DNA from: RI-153 sp963752935
GTDB taxonomy: Bacteria; Chloroflexota; Anaerolineae; Caldilineales; Caldilineaceae
Direction: 5' to 3'
NCBI GenBank assembly: GCA_963752935.1
Contig: CAVWAL010000005.1
Span: 496,001-560,000, forward strand
Length of the DNA stretch: 64,000 nt
A program made the translations under genes and the position numbers. Positions 35,567-45,100 of this stretch are shown here, piece by piece (positions within the stretch are counted from its first letter, which is position 1; every line of letters starts with the position of its first letter). Under the pieces are notes generated by a model, which worked only from the letters and a program-made list of their open reading frames with translations, was not told where the DNA came from and ran no database searches.

Positions 35567-36211
35567 CTACGGTAAATTCTGCTCAGTCTCTTCAACGGCC
35601 CACAGTGACAGGGCGTGCATCATATCGGTGTAGCGTCTCGCCGCCATCCGCCGCGCCGGGTCGGTGTTCATGCTGGCGACAGTACGCGAAAGCGTACGTT
35701 CAGCGAACTCTTGAAAGTCGGCCCGGCGCTCGGGCAAGGACTTGCCGTTGGCATAGGGCGCACTCATACTAAAGGCAAGGGCCTGGACGCCCAGTTTCGA
35801 GAGCTTGTCGGCATCCCACAAAATGGCGGCCTCGATGGGCCTGAGCGGCGGCGCGCCTTCAGGGCGGGTGACCCCTTCATGTTGGCGAATGGCGGCCACC
35901 ACCGCATCAATCTTTGCCAACGGAAAGTCGCTTTCCGCCAGCAGATTGGCACCCTCCACAGCGCCGGCCGCGGCATGATCGGGCTTCATCTTGCAAATGT
36001 CGTGCAGCCAGGCAGCCGCCTCCACCACTTCGCGATCTGCATCTACTAACTGGTCTGTCAGGTGTAGCGCCAACTCCACCACTGTTTGCACATGATCCCA
36101 GCGATAGTTGAATGGGATCAGCGAAGGATCCTCGACGCGCCACTTATACATCGCCTCACGCTCGGCTCTGCTCTGCGCCAGGCTGCGAGCCCTCTTCTTC
36201 CAACTTGCCAT
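35567..36211 (-). CDS. HD-domain phosphohydrolase
   Basis: 214 residues from ATG 36211; the frame extends to 36265, but that would overlap the upstream gene. HD motif in WDHVQTVVELALHL (His), AAAWLHDICK (His-Asp), and WDADKLSKLG (distal Asp). Metal-dependent nucleotide or phosphate hydrolase; substrate unknown. The N-terminus is basic and hydrophilic. Confidence 0.8.
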   Translation of the reverse strand: MASWKKRARSLAQSRAEREAMYKWRVEDPSLIPFNYRWDHVQTVVELALHLTDQLVDADREVVEAAAWLHDICKMKPDHAAAGAVEGANLLAESDFPLAKIDAVVAAIRQHEGVTRPEGAPPLRPIEAAILWDADKLSKLGVQALAFSMSAPYANGKSLPERRADFQEFAERTLSRTVASMNTDPARRMAARRYTDMMHALSLWAVEETEQNLP

Positions 36212-36216
36212 GAATT

Positions 36217-36254
36217 CTCTCACGTCTCCAATGATGCTCTCACGTATCCAATGA
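36217..36254 (+). repeat. Short imperfect tandem duplication at a gene junction
   Basis: CTCTCACGTCTCCAATGATG is followed by CTCTCACGTATCCAATGAGG. The second unit covers the 3' end of the metallophosphoesterase gene, and the first one the upstream region of the HD gene, so the stop of one gene and leader of the next derive from one duplication. Confidence 0.6.
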
Positions 36255-36887
36255 GGGTGAATCAATCTCTAAAAAGCGATACGGGTAGACATTGACAATC
36301 TCAGTTTCGTGGTACCGCGTACGCGTCGTCTCGTCATTGCGATAGAGGTGAATGTGCCCATGCAACAGGTAGCGCGGTTTGAAATAGCGCATAAACGTCA
36401 GAAATGATTGGAAGCCTGTGTGCGCCCGATCCGGCTGATCATGGATGCCGTAGGGCGGTGAGTGGGCCACCAGAATGTCGAGAAACCGGCCATAGCGCAA
36501 CCGATTATACATCAACTTTGGCACAAGTTTTGCGATATTGCCCCACATTTGCCCATCGGTGTATTGAAATTTGGGGGCACTGTTGTACCGCATCGATCCT
36601 TCGAGGCCGGCAAGCAGCAGTCCTTGTTCGCGGTAGACCTGGCTATGCAGATTGGCAGCACCATGCGGCGACGAGACCGTTGTATTGTTTGACCAATATT
36701 CGATTTCTTTGCCATGGTTGCCGAAAACAAAGTAGCAGGGGCGATTCAACATGCTGATCACAAAATCGAGGTAGTAGTGAGGAAGATCGCCACAACTTAA
36801 GATCAGATCAACGTCACCTACATGATCGCAGATGGCCCCCGAGTAGAGAATGGGTACTACTTTGTCGCTAACGGCAAGGATTCGCAT
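36240..36887 (-). CDS. Metallophosphoesterase with atypical motifs
   Basis: 215 residues from ATG 36887 (MRILAVSDKVVPILY); upstream in-frame ATGs exist but precede no conserved sequence. The D-x-H motif is VSDKV (His replaced), GD is present (SCGDLPHYY), GNHD is GNHGK (Asp replaced), and LVAHSPPYG and LHGHIHLY are intact. The VSD-x-V start is, from memory, a recurring Chloroflexota subfamily, but the GNHG form would weaken one metal site. Catalytic activity is therefore uncertain. Confidence 0.7.
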   Translation of the reverse strand: MRILAVSDKVVPILYSGAICDHVGDVDLILSCGDLPHYYLDFVISMLNRPCYFVFGNHGKEIEYWSNNTTVSSPHGAANLHSQVYREQGLLLAGLEGSMRYNSAPKFQYTDGQMWGNIAKLVPKLMYNRLRYGRFLDILVAHSPPYGIHDQPDRAHTGFQSFLTFMRYFKPRYLLHGHIHLYRNDETTRTRYHETEIVNVYPYRFLEIDSPSLDT

Positions 36888-36989
36888 AACTATCCATTCT
36901 AGCATTGTGCGAGATCGAGGGTCAAACCCCGGGGAAGGCCCTTCGCATGGAATCATACCCGACCTGACGTTCGCATGCCAGAAAAACAA

Positions 36990-37023
36990 TTAGGTGATTG
37001 GCGCGACCGGCCCAATCACCTAA
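36990..37023 (-). terminator. Rho-independent terminator of the MFS gene
   Basis: 12-bp stem (36990-37001 with 37012-37023) and 10-base loop, followed on the minus strand by TTGTTTTTC. Confidence 0.8.
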
Positions 37024-37073
37024 CCTTTGGATTCTACCCTGACTATAACGTTTGAGTTGTTTTTTGTCGCAGA

Positions 37074-38276
37074 TCAAATACGCCGGCGATTCCCTAGCCC
37101 GAAGATCACGGTTGCGATGAAAATGGCAGTCGCCGACAGTGCAAAGACGGCGGATCCACCAAAACCGTCCCACAAGTAGCCGCAGACGAGGGCGCCCACC
37201 CCCCAGCCGATCCCACCCTGAATGGCGCCGACCAACCCCTGCGATGTGGCGGTGAGACCAGGAGGTGCAGATTCCGATGCATACCCAACCACAGCCACCC
37301 AGAAGATCCCGTAGCTGATGCCGTTAAGCGGCAGCACGAGCAGAAATTGTAGGGGCGTCGCCGCCAATGCCATGCCCGCAAAAGTGAAGATGAAGCCCAC
37401 GAACCCCACCAGGATCAACCGTCCATAGCGGTAGCGAGCAAACCAACGTGCCCCCATGTACATAACAGGAATTTCGAGAACCACATTCATAGACCAGGCC
37501 AGGCCAATCTGAGCCTGACTACCGCCCAGCGCGCCCAGTTGAAGACTGAGGAAGTTGACATACCCCGACAGCCCTATGCCTGCAAACAGGATCGCCACCA
37601 GAAAGCTGGCGTAACCGGGTTGCCCGATCATCTGACGCAGCCCGGCCACCAGATTCACGCGGCCGTTGCTGCGTTCAATAGGCAACGTAAGCGCCAACAG
37701 CGTACAACCGATGCCGATGAAGCCGGCATGCAGCCAGAAGATCAGCCGCAGATCATTGCCCGCGATCAGTAGACCAAACACATACGTCGCCAGCGCGAAG
37801 CCGATGCTGCCCCACATGCGCTGACGCCCATAGCTGCCGCCGGTGCGTCGCATCATGTCCATCACTGAGGCATCGACCAGGATCGGGACCGGCGTCCGTA
37901 CGAAGAAGAGCATCAGCACCAACGCCATCAACACCCAAAATCCCTGAGCAGCAGTCAGCAGCATCGTCACCACACCGGTCAGGATCGTGCACAGAACCAG
38001 CACCGGGCGGTGGATCTGCCAGCGATCGGCCAGACCTCCCCAAAACGGACTTGAGACCAACGTAATCAGAGGCGCCATACTACTGATCCACCCGATCTGT
38101 GCGCCGCTGAGCCCTTGTGATTGGAGGTAGATGTTAAAGAACGAAACCAGCGGCCCTAATGAAGCAAAGAAGACAAAATAGAAAAATTTGGCGGCTAAGA
38201 TCCCTGAAATGGGGGAACTAATCCGCGGACGTGTTTTCAGCGGTAGTGCAACCGCTGCGGGGGAAAGTCGCTGCAT
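37074..38276 (-). CDS. MFS transporter
   Basis: 400 residues from ATG 38276 (AAGAGGG upstream); a longer frame to 38321 has no ribosome site. Twelve hydrophobic segments. MFS loop motif between TM2 and TM3: SPFWGGLADRWQIHRP. The N-terminal half resembles the LacY/NupG-like MFS_1 group (FVFFASLGPLVSFFNIYLQS). Substrate unknown, probably a sugar, nucleoside or drug. Isolated gene with its own terminator. Confidence 0.8.
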   Translation of the reverse strand: MQRLSPAAVALPLKTRPRISSPISGILAAKFFYFVFFASLGPLVSFFNIYLQSQGLSGAQIGWISSMAPLITLVSSPFWGGLADRWQIHRPVLVLCTILTGVVTMLLTAAQGFWVLMALVLMLFFVRTPVPILVDASVMDMMRRTGGSYGRQRMWGSIGFALATYVFGLLIAGNDLRLIFWLHAGFIGIGCTLLALTLPIERSNGRVNLVAGLRQMIGQPGYASFLVAILFAGIGLSGYVNFLSLQLGALGGSQAQIGLAWSMNVVLEIPVMYMGARWFARYRYGRLILVGFVGFIFTFAGMALAATPLQFLLVLPLNGISYGIFWVAVVGYASESAPPGLTATSQGLVGAIQGGIGWGVGALVCGYLWDGFGGSAVFALSATAIFIATVIFGLGNRRRI

Positions 38277-38328
38277 GAAACCCTCTTGGCCATGAATCTT
38301 TTTTGATCGGTACTCTCGCAAAAACGCC

Positions 38329-38370
38329 GAAAGGACCCGTGAGATCGCCTGATCTCGTCGGGTCCTTTTC
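38329..38370 (-). promoter_or_regulatory. Two-tier stem-loop in the MFS gene leader
   Basis: GAAAGGACCCG (38329-38339) pairs with CGGGTCCTTTTC (38359-38370), and inside it GAGATC pairs with GATCTC. On the minus strand it is followed by GGCGTTTTTGCG, so it could act as an attenuator about 50 bases upstream of the MFS start. No riboswitch family recognised. Confidence 0.5.
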
Positions 38371-38550
38371 GCATTTTCTAAACCGGTACAATACTGGAAA
38401 ATCGCCCCCCATGCAAACCAATAGATGGCTGATATTCAGTCCCCGTCACTTTCGCCTGCGCAATAAGACGCTCGCCGGTTTGCAGGAATTCCAAACTTGA
38501 AGATACAAACGGCAACCCAGGGTTAGCGACCGCCGATTGAGTGCGCAGCG

Positions 38551-38626
38551 TATCGAAATCAAGGGAGCGGTCCGCTTCAGAAAGCGGGTCTACGAGATCT
38601 CGTGATGGACCCGCTTGGCTTCGATA
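38551..38626. repeat. Nested inverted repeat
   Basis: Outer arms TATCGAA (38551) and TTCGATA (38620), middle arms AAGCGGGTC (38582) and GACCCGCTT (38608), inner palindrome ACGAGATCTCGT (38592-38603). It shares the GATCTCG and GGACCCG words with the 38329-38370 hairpin. Confidence 0.6.
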
Positions 38627-38789
38627 CGCCCTCCGCAGGCTCCGGGCGCCGTCCGCTGCGGTCGGACTCACCCGGTGCTGGCGTTGCGACGATCACTGTC
38701 CCGGTTTGAAGCTGCATATTCATGGTTGGGGGCAAGTCGGCTAGGGATTACTGGGTGGATCCATGTCCATCCGGTTTCACCGACAGAAC

Positions 38790-38844
38790 GGACCGGCACG
38801 GAGGCCCGTCCCTACCGTAGGGATCGACCTCCGTGCCATCCGTC
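38790..38844. repeat. Dispersed repeat, inverted pair (copies 2 and 3)
   Basis: 38790-38814 is the reverse complement of copy 1 at 24700-24724 with one mismatch; 38819-38844 is a diverged direct copy. Together they fold into a long hairpin with a CCG loop. Confidence 0.75.
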
Positions 38845-38903
38845 GTGGCTTCCCGAAGTTCGCCACCGAAATCTGGGACACACCCCCCGGTGTGTGGCCG
38901 ACG

Positions 38904-38931
38904 CTGTCAAACTGAGAAGGTGTTGTATAAT
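38904..38931 (+). promoter_or_regulatory. Candidate promoter of the translin-like gene
   Basis: CTGTCA (38904-38909), 16-base spacer, TATAAT (38926-38931), 52 bases before the ATG. Confidence 0.45.
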
Positions 38932-38983
38932 GAAGGGCAACGTTTCATTTGCAGAAGATGAAGACTCGAAAAAGGAAGCTGTC

Positions 38984-39631
38984 ATGAAGCTGGATCAAAT
39001 TGCCGCCCGGGTTGATCGCATTACCCAAGAGTTTGAGACGATCAACGATCTGCGCGATGACACGTTACAACGTAGCCGCGCGCTGGTTCGTTCCTGTGCA
39101 CAGGGTATTCGCGCTATCCACCGCCATGAATTTGAGGAAGCCGAAGCCATGCTCACCCAGGCCCGGCGTGATGCGCTGGCAATGGTTGAACCGTTGGCAG
39201 ACTATCCCTACCTCTACCACGCCGGCTACACGCAGGATGCACTCAAAGAACTGGTCGAGTCTCATCTGGTCTATGCCTTCGTGGCCGATACCGACCTACC
39301 CACACCGGATCAGCTCTACGTCACGGGCGCCACTTACCTCAACGGGTTGAGCGAAGCTGCTACCGAAATGCGGCGCTTTGTCCTCGACCTGATGCGGCGC
39401 AACCAGGTCCAGGAAGCGGAACCGTATTTGACAGTGATGGATGAAATCTATACTGTGTTGAGCACGGTAGACTTTCCAGATGCCGTGACCGGGGGTCTAC
39501 GTCGCCAGACTGACGTCCTGCGCAGCGTGTTGGAGCGAACCCGCGGCGATCTCACCATGGGCATGCGCCAGGAGCAGCTTCAGGCTGCCTTGCAAAAGTT
39601 TGAAGAGATACAAGTTCAACCGCAAAAGTAA
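38984..39631 (+). CDS. Translin-family protein
   Basis: 215 residues from ATG 38984, with AAAAAGGA 8 bases upstream; earlier in-frame starts (38930) have weaker support. All-helical. Features of the translin family: an N-terminal helix ending RDDTLQRSRALVRSCAQGIRA, HRHEFEEAEAML, YLNGLSEAATEMRRFVLDLM, EAEPYLTVMDEIYTVL, and a C-terminal LRRQTDVLRSVLERTRGDL. Translins form RNA/ssDNA-binding octamers and can have RNase activity with TRAX; bacterial members are poorly characterised. It heads a plus-strand group with two unknown genes. Confidence 0.75.
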   Translation: MKLDQIAARVDRITQEFETINDLRDDTLQRSRALVRSCAQGIRAIHRHEFEEAEAMLTQARRDALAMVEPLADYPYLYHAGYTQDALKELVESHLVYAFVADTDLPTPDQLYVTGATYLNGLSEAATEMRRFVLDLMRRNQVQEAEPYLTVMDEIYTVLSTVDFPDAVTGGLRRQTDVLRSVLERTRGDLTMGMRQEQLQAALQKFEEIQVQPQK

Positions 39632-39647
39632 CTGGAGTCAGGCACCT

Positions 39648-39908
39648 GTGCCCAAAGATCGATCCCTCGTCCGTGCCAGCGACATTGGCGCCTGGGTATT
39701 TTGTAACCGGGCCTGGTGGTTGGCGAACGTCAAGAAAGTTACTCCCCAAAACACAGAACAATTGGATGCAGGCACGCGCGCCCACCGCAAGCATGGGCAA
39801 AGCCTAAGACGTTCGGCCCAATTGCAACGGCTCGGCTTCTTTTTGTTGGCCGTCGCCATGCTGCTGTTCGGTCTCACCCTGCTCATCAACTTGGCAGGTG
39901 CCTGGTGA
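39648..39908 (+). CDS. Small membrane protein resembling a truncated Cas4/RecB-nuclease N-terminus
   Basis: About 86 residues from GTG 39648 (GGAG upstream); a TTG at 39600 would add 16. Residues 8-48 read SDIGAWVFCNRAWWL...N...L.AGTRAHRKHG, the pattern with which Cas4-like PD-(D/E)XK nucleases begin (Ser-Asp-Ile, Cys, Arg-x-x-Trp, Gly-x-x-x-His). The nuclease core that should follow is absent; instead there is one TM helix (LGFFLLAVAMLLFGLTLLIN) and a stop. It is short enough to be missed by gene callers. Function unknown; it could be a relic or a membrane-anchored binding module. Confidence 0.55.
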   Translation: MPKDRSLVRASDIGAWVFCNRAWWLANVKKVTPQNTEQLDAGTRAHRKHGQSLRRSAQLQRLGFFLLAVAMLLFGLTLLINLAGAW

Positions 39909-39945
39909 TGCGGCGGCGAGGAACGCCGAAAGCGTGATTTGATCG

Positions 39946-39969
39946 GTAGGGGCGCTGCTTGCTGCGCCC
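39946..39969 (+). repeat. Small palindromic intergenic repeat
   Basis: GTAGGGGCGC-TGCTTGCT-GCGCCC with a 6-bp stem (39950-39955, 39964-39969). Same TAGGG-plus-hairpin design as the elements at 24700 and 38790; related words also occur near 30400. Confidence 0.45.
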
Positions 39970-40028
39970 ACAGTGTGCCGGGCAGCGCAGCCACGCCAAA
40001 CTCTGCAACCGACAGAATACAAAGAACC

Positions 40029-42080
40029 ATGAGTTTGATACTCCAGGATGAACTGACAAGAGAACGCGTAGATCCTGAAGCGAGGGAGCCATTGGTGCAG
40101 GCCGCTGCCCATGCCCTCCGCTCTGCCGATCAATCTAATATTTCTGTGGCCGATCGACAGGTGCGCCAGCCGGATACCTGGCTGCTGCGCCGCTGTCTGT
40201 TGGCGCTGGCCGAACATGGCAGCGCGGATGCCACATTGGCCCTGGTGGAACTCATCCGAGACCGCGAACCGCTGGCCGCCTATCGTATACTGCCCATGCT
40301 GGCGCGGCGCGCCGCCGATGATGTTGAAATCGCCATCTTCATTGCGAATCGGTTGCAGGCGTTGCGTTTCTTGCTGCACCGACCGGCCGACGGAGATCGC
40401 GCCAGTTGGGGCGAACAACTGCTGCACATAGCCTGTGCCGCCGCCCTGGTAGACGACGACCCCCTGGCCTTTTCGTGTTTGGAACGTCTGGACCAAGTGC
40501 CCGACATCTGGATCACACTGTTCAGCCAACAAGATCGGCGCGAGCTGTTGGCCGAGACCGTATCACGTCTGGGGCTACACCCGCTGACAAACGCACTGAT
40601 CCGGCAGGCGATTCGACAGCATGGCGACGCCGGCGCGCACTTTTTGCAGCAAGTTGCCACCGGCGCCGTCCACTGGATCGAGAAGAAACACCGACCCCAG
40701 CGCAGCCGCCGTCTTTTGCAGCGCTGTTTGGAAACCGTGCAGGTGACCACCTTGACTTCGCTGCTGAGCCGGCGCTACGCGTCCACGGTCTTTGCCCTGG
40801 GCGGCGACGTACGCGCGATCCTCGAACAGGTGCTGACCATCGCCAACATTCAGGATGCCCGGCGCGAGAGCGGTATTTCGTTTCGCGAGTCAGATCACAA
40901 AGTGTTGCGGCAGGTGCGTCGTCCACGCGCCAATATAGACATTGACTTCCAGTTTTATACACTCAAAGAGGCCGTAGACCGACTCGATCCGACGCAGTTG
41001 TCTGCCCCAGATCGAGCTGTGCTCGCCGATCGACTGGCAACGCTGGGCGCGGGCAGCGACGGCTGGACGGCCGCCTCGGCCGCGGCTGCACTACTCAGGC
41101 TGAACGAGTACGATCACGCCATCGCCGTCGTGGATCGGATCGATCCCCACGATCCGACACGCAGTGAGGCATACAACGTCCTTGTCGCGGGGCTGCTAGA
41201 CGCAGGCAAGCGCGACGAGGCGCACGCCCAAACGCAGAAAGCCCTACGGTGGGCCCAGGCGCTGCCCGAAGTACACCCCGAGCGGCTCGTGATTTGGGGG
41301 ACGGCGGACGCGTATCTTGCGCACGGGCAGGCGCAGGCCGCACTGGCGATCCTCCGTCAACGACGCCCGCCGACATGGGGCGCCCGCCTTCGTCGTCTTT
41401 TTGGCAATGCGCCTGTTAGCGAAGAACATCTTCGCGAAGAGGCGCTGCGCATGCACGCCGCCTTGCTCAGCAGCCAGGGAGGGCACAACCGGGCTGTAGC
41501 CATCCTGGCGACGATTCGGCAACAAGCGCCGCAAGCGCTCGACGGCAAAGCGTTAGCTCTTTTCTACACGGATCATGTGTTGGCGCCACTCCTCGCCACC
41601 GGATCACACGAGTTGGCATGGTCCTTTTTACATGAATTGCGCACCGTGCTGGGGCAGATCCTCAGCCGCGAGCAGCCTGCACGTGTGGAAGCAGTGGCTC
41701 GTCTGCTTGTGGCCGAACTGAACACGATCCACGCAGAAGACAACGTCGTTGAAAACAACGTCGCTCTCTTGAGCGATGACGAAAAAAGCAAACCCGGCGT
41801 GGCAGCCAATGGACGCGCCGGTCTTGTCTCTCGACAGACAATGGAATCGGCCCATAGCGCCAGTCAGGCCCTTCTGCGCTATCTATGGGAAGGCAGCGCG
41901 CAACAGGGGATCTGGCCCACCGTCTACAGTATCGGCGGATCCTTGCCGCTGCTGATCCACCTGGCCGGATCCAACGCAGTGGTGGAGATTGCACGCCTGA
42001 CCGTTAAGGAAGGCGATTCCTGGCGGCGGCGGCAGGTACTTTCTGAAAAGCCAGACGAAGCGGAAGAGGAGATCGTTTGA
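40029..42080 (+). CDS. All-alpha (HEAT/TPR-like) protein of unknown function
   Basis: 683 residues from ATG 40029; the open frame extends to 39939 but crosses a repeat. Entirely helical with helix pairs such as LLRRCLLALAEHGSADATLA, and a central TPR-like stretch (YNVLVAGLLDAGKRDEAHAQ). A basic region near 300 contains a Gly-poor, Asp-rich IDIDFQFYTLKEAVDRLD. C-terminal tail acidic (EKPDEAEEEIV). No signal peptide or TM. I do not recognise the family; a scaffold in the translin/Cas4-like gene group is possible. Confidence 0.55.
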   Translation: MSLILQDELTRERVDPEAREPLVQAAAHALRSADQSNISVADRQVRQPDTWLLRRCLLALAEHGSADATLALVELIRDREPLAAYRILPMLARRAADDVEIAIFIANRLQALRFLLHRPADGDRASWGEQLLHIACAAALVDDDPLAFSCLERLDQVPDIWITLFSQQDRRELLAETVSRLGLHPLTNALIRQAIRQHGDAGAHFLQQVATGAVHWIEKKHRPQRSRRLLQRCLETVQVTTLTSLLSRRYASTVFALGGDVRAILEQVLTIANIQDARRESGISFRESDHKVLRQVRRPRANIDIDFQFYTLKEAVDRLDPTQLSAPDRAVLADRLATLGAGSDGWTAASAAAALLRLNEYDHAIAVVDRIDPHDPTRSEAYNVLVAGLLDAGKRDEAHAQTQKALRWAQALPEVHPERLVIWGTADAYLAHGQAQAALAILRQRRPPTWGARLRRLFGNAPVSEEHLREEALRMHAALLSSQGGHNRAVAILATIRQQAPQALDGKALALFYTDHVLAPLLATGSHELAWSFLHELRTVLGQILSREQPARVEAVARLLVAELNTIHAEDNVVENNVALLSDDEKSKPGVAANGRAGLVSRQTMESAHSASQALLRYLWEGSAQQGIWPTVYSIGGSLPLLIHLAGSNAVVEIARLTVKEGDSWRRRQVLSEKPDEAEEEIV

Positions 42081-42082
42081 AA

Positions 42083-42115
42083 GGTTCTGTTGACATTTAC
42101 AGTGCGGTCTCGTGG
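42083..42115 (+). mobile_element. Solo end of a palindromic (MITE/IS-like) element
   Basis: 31 of 33 bases match 52511-52543: GGTTCTGTTGACAT and then TACAGTGCGGTCTC. It supplies the last codons and stop (TAA, minus strand, 42097-42099) of the nine-PAS kinase gene. Confidence 0.6.
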
Positions 42116-45100
42116 CCGATAAGTTCGACAATGATCTGAGCCAATGCACGAATGTCCAGCGGTTTGGGGAGCCAGGTTTTCAGACCCAAGTCTCCAAATT
42201 CATTCATGTCCTTCTCGTCGAGATGGCCTGTCATGAAGACGACCGGGATATGAGGGTATTTCTCTGAGATGTGGGCCAAAAGATCTGCACCGCCCATGCG
42301 CGGCATGATGACATCGCTGAGCACCATCGCTACCGTGTCGTGCGTATCGGCCAGGATCGCCATTGCTTCCAAACCATTGGCCGCCTTCAGGACACTGTAG
42401 TTCCAGTTTGTCAGTAATTCCTCTAAGCCCTGGCGCAAAACCTCATCGTCTTCGACCAGCAAAATACGTTGGCTCGCGCCTTGCGGCAAGTCGGCCGGCT
42501 CGTCCAGACCTGTGTCAAGATCATTCACTTGCAGCCAGGTTGGGAAGTAGAGTTCGAAGGTCGAACCAACGCCCTCCTCGCTCAACACCTTGATGTGGCC
42601 ATCGTGTTGCTTGACGATGCCATAGACCTGTGCCAGCCCTAGACCCGTGCCACGTCCACGTTCTTTGGTTGTAAAAAACGGTTCAAAAATGTGTTCCATA
42701 ACATTGGTGCTGATGCCGGTTCCCGTGTCTGCCACGGTAAGTCTCGTCCATTGCCCTGGAGGCATACCGACCACGGGCAAGAGAGCGTCTTCGCCAAGCG
42801 TCTCGTGCGAGAGTTCCATACACAATTTGCCGCCGTGCGGCATGGCATCGCGTGCATTGACGGCCAAATTGGTGACGACCTGCTGGATACGCGTGGGGTC
42901 GGCGTTGAGGATGTACTCTTCGTTGCCATAGTCCAACCTCACCTCGATATGCTCGGGCAGCGTACGCTCGAGCAGTTTGACCTGCTCTTTGAGCAGTGGC
43001 AGCAGATTGAGGGGTTGCCGTTCCATGTTGCTGCGCCGGCTGAAATCGAGGATCTGCTGGATCAGATCGCTTGCGTGTCGGGCCTGCTGGTGAATAATTG
43101 CCGCTCGCTCGCGAAGACGTTCGGGTAGTTCAGCCGAGCGACTCAGCATCTGTGCGTAGATAACGATGACCCCCAGGATGTTGTTGAAATCATGGGCAAT
43201 GCCTGCCGCCAGATGACCGACCGCGGCCAGCCGTTCCTGGCGGGCGTGTTCTTCATCGATACGCCGGCGTTCGGTGATATCCTCTTTGACCGCTACGTAG
43301 TGCGTTACATCCCCTACAGAATCTTTAACGCCGCCGATGGAGACCTGTTCCCAGTACAGGCTGCCATCCTTCTTGCGGTTGCACATTTCGCCGCGCCAAA
43401 CCTGGCCAGAGGTGATGGTCGCCCACATTTCCTCATAAAACGCTTTGGAGTGGAAGCCAGAATTCAGAATCCGCGGATTCTGACCCAGAGCTTCTTCCAG
43501 GGTGTAGCCTGTCACTTGACAAAATTTGGGGTTGACGTACTCGATATTGCCCAGTACATCGGTGATGACAACAGAAACAGGACTCTGATCGATGGCCTGG
43601 TTCAATTGCCGCAGAGACTCTTCGGCCTGGTTACGTTCGGTGATATCTACGTACGAGGCAATTGCCAGATCTCCGTCGTCGATATCCAGCATCGATGCGC
43701 TGATTAAGACGTCGCGTACATCACCTGTTTTGGTCACAAACTGCGCCGGGTACTCACGCAAGTACCTGTTTTGAAGCAGTGTCTCGGTAGCCTGTTGCCG
43801 TTGCTCGTGATCCGGCCATATATCGAGTCCGGCCCTGGTACCGATCAGTTCACTCCACGAATAGCCCATCACTTCCAGGTAACGCTGGTTGGCGTCTACT
43901 GTCTCTGCAGCCTTAACCCTGAACATCTCCATCGCAATGGGATGGTATCGGTATGCCTTTTCAAAACGTTCTTGAGCCTTTTGCAGATCATCTTCGGCGC
44001 GCTTACGGTCGGTAATATCCTCGTGAACCAACACGACATTGGTCAGGGTTCCACTTGAGTCTTTGATGGGGTAGTAATGGGAACGAAGCCAGCGTTTCTG
44101 GATATTGTCGACCATGATATCAAACTCTTTTAAGGCAATCGCTGCACTAGACTCGTAAGGTGGAATCAGCACCGGCTCACCCGCAAACGCCTTGCGAATA
44201 TAACCGTCGATGCCCAATTCGGCGTTACGTTTCGACTTGAGTGCATTGTACTTGCCATCGGCCAAAGCTGCGGTCGCGGGTAGAGACCACAGCTTGACGA
44301 GGGCCGAGTTTCCTTCAATCAGGGTGCCGTCGGACGCAAAGATCGCCATAGGCAGGGGTGATTGCTGCATGAGGGCGCGGAAACGCTGTTCACTTTCAAC
44401 CAGCGCACCTTCGATCTCTTTGCGCTCGGTGATGTCAAGATGCGTTCCTGCGGCACGGATAGGCTTCCCCTCATCATCCCAGGCCATGACCTTGCCCCGA
44501 TCCAGAACCCAACGCCAGCTTCCGTCTTTGGCCAGCATGCGGTGCTCAGTTTCGTAATTCGGAATCTGCCCGGCGAGATGTTGATTCAGGAGATCCATGT
44601 TTGCGGGAAGATCTTCTGGGTGAGTCAATTCCATCCAGCTATCTACATGAGGTTTTATCTCGGCCAGAGAATACCCCAGCATTTCGGCCCAACGTTCATT
44701 GAACGTAACCTCTCCGGTCTGGATGTTCCAGTCCCAGTAGCCTAAATTGGCGCCCTTCAGCACCAGTTGAAGTCGCTCTTCGTGTTCTTGAAGTGCTAAC
44801 TCGGCGCGTTTATATTCGGTGATATCCTCTGCGTGGACCATAACGATGTCGTCGGGAACGTAGACATACCAGGTGTTGACCAGTTGTCGCCCCTCAATCG
44901 ACCGAAGCTGATACCACATTTCGCGCTCAATGCTCGTCTTCTCTTGGAAGCACTTCTCAAAGTCGGCCAGGATCTGCGGAACGTCGCGGTATAGTTCACC
45001 TGCTCTGCTGCCTATTAGCCTGGCAGCTTCGCCATGGGTGGCCTTCATCGCGCTGTCATTACAGTCGACGAGAACGAAGTCATCCTCGACACGTTGCCAG

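Larger units (their letters stand above)
38277..38983. other. Long intergenic region rich in inverted repeats
   Basis: 707 bases without a supported gene. It contains two related hairpins (38329-38370 and 38551-38626), an inverted pair of the dispersed TAGGGA element (38790-38844) and the promoter of the translin-like gene. A long plus-strand open frame from 38615 is an extension of the next gene without a start site. Confidence 0.65.

Noticed and set aside
38329..38370. T-box or other riboswitch in the MFS leader
   Set aside because: No T-box core (AGGGUGGNACCGCG) or other known aptamer words; only the hairpin is supported.
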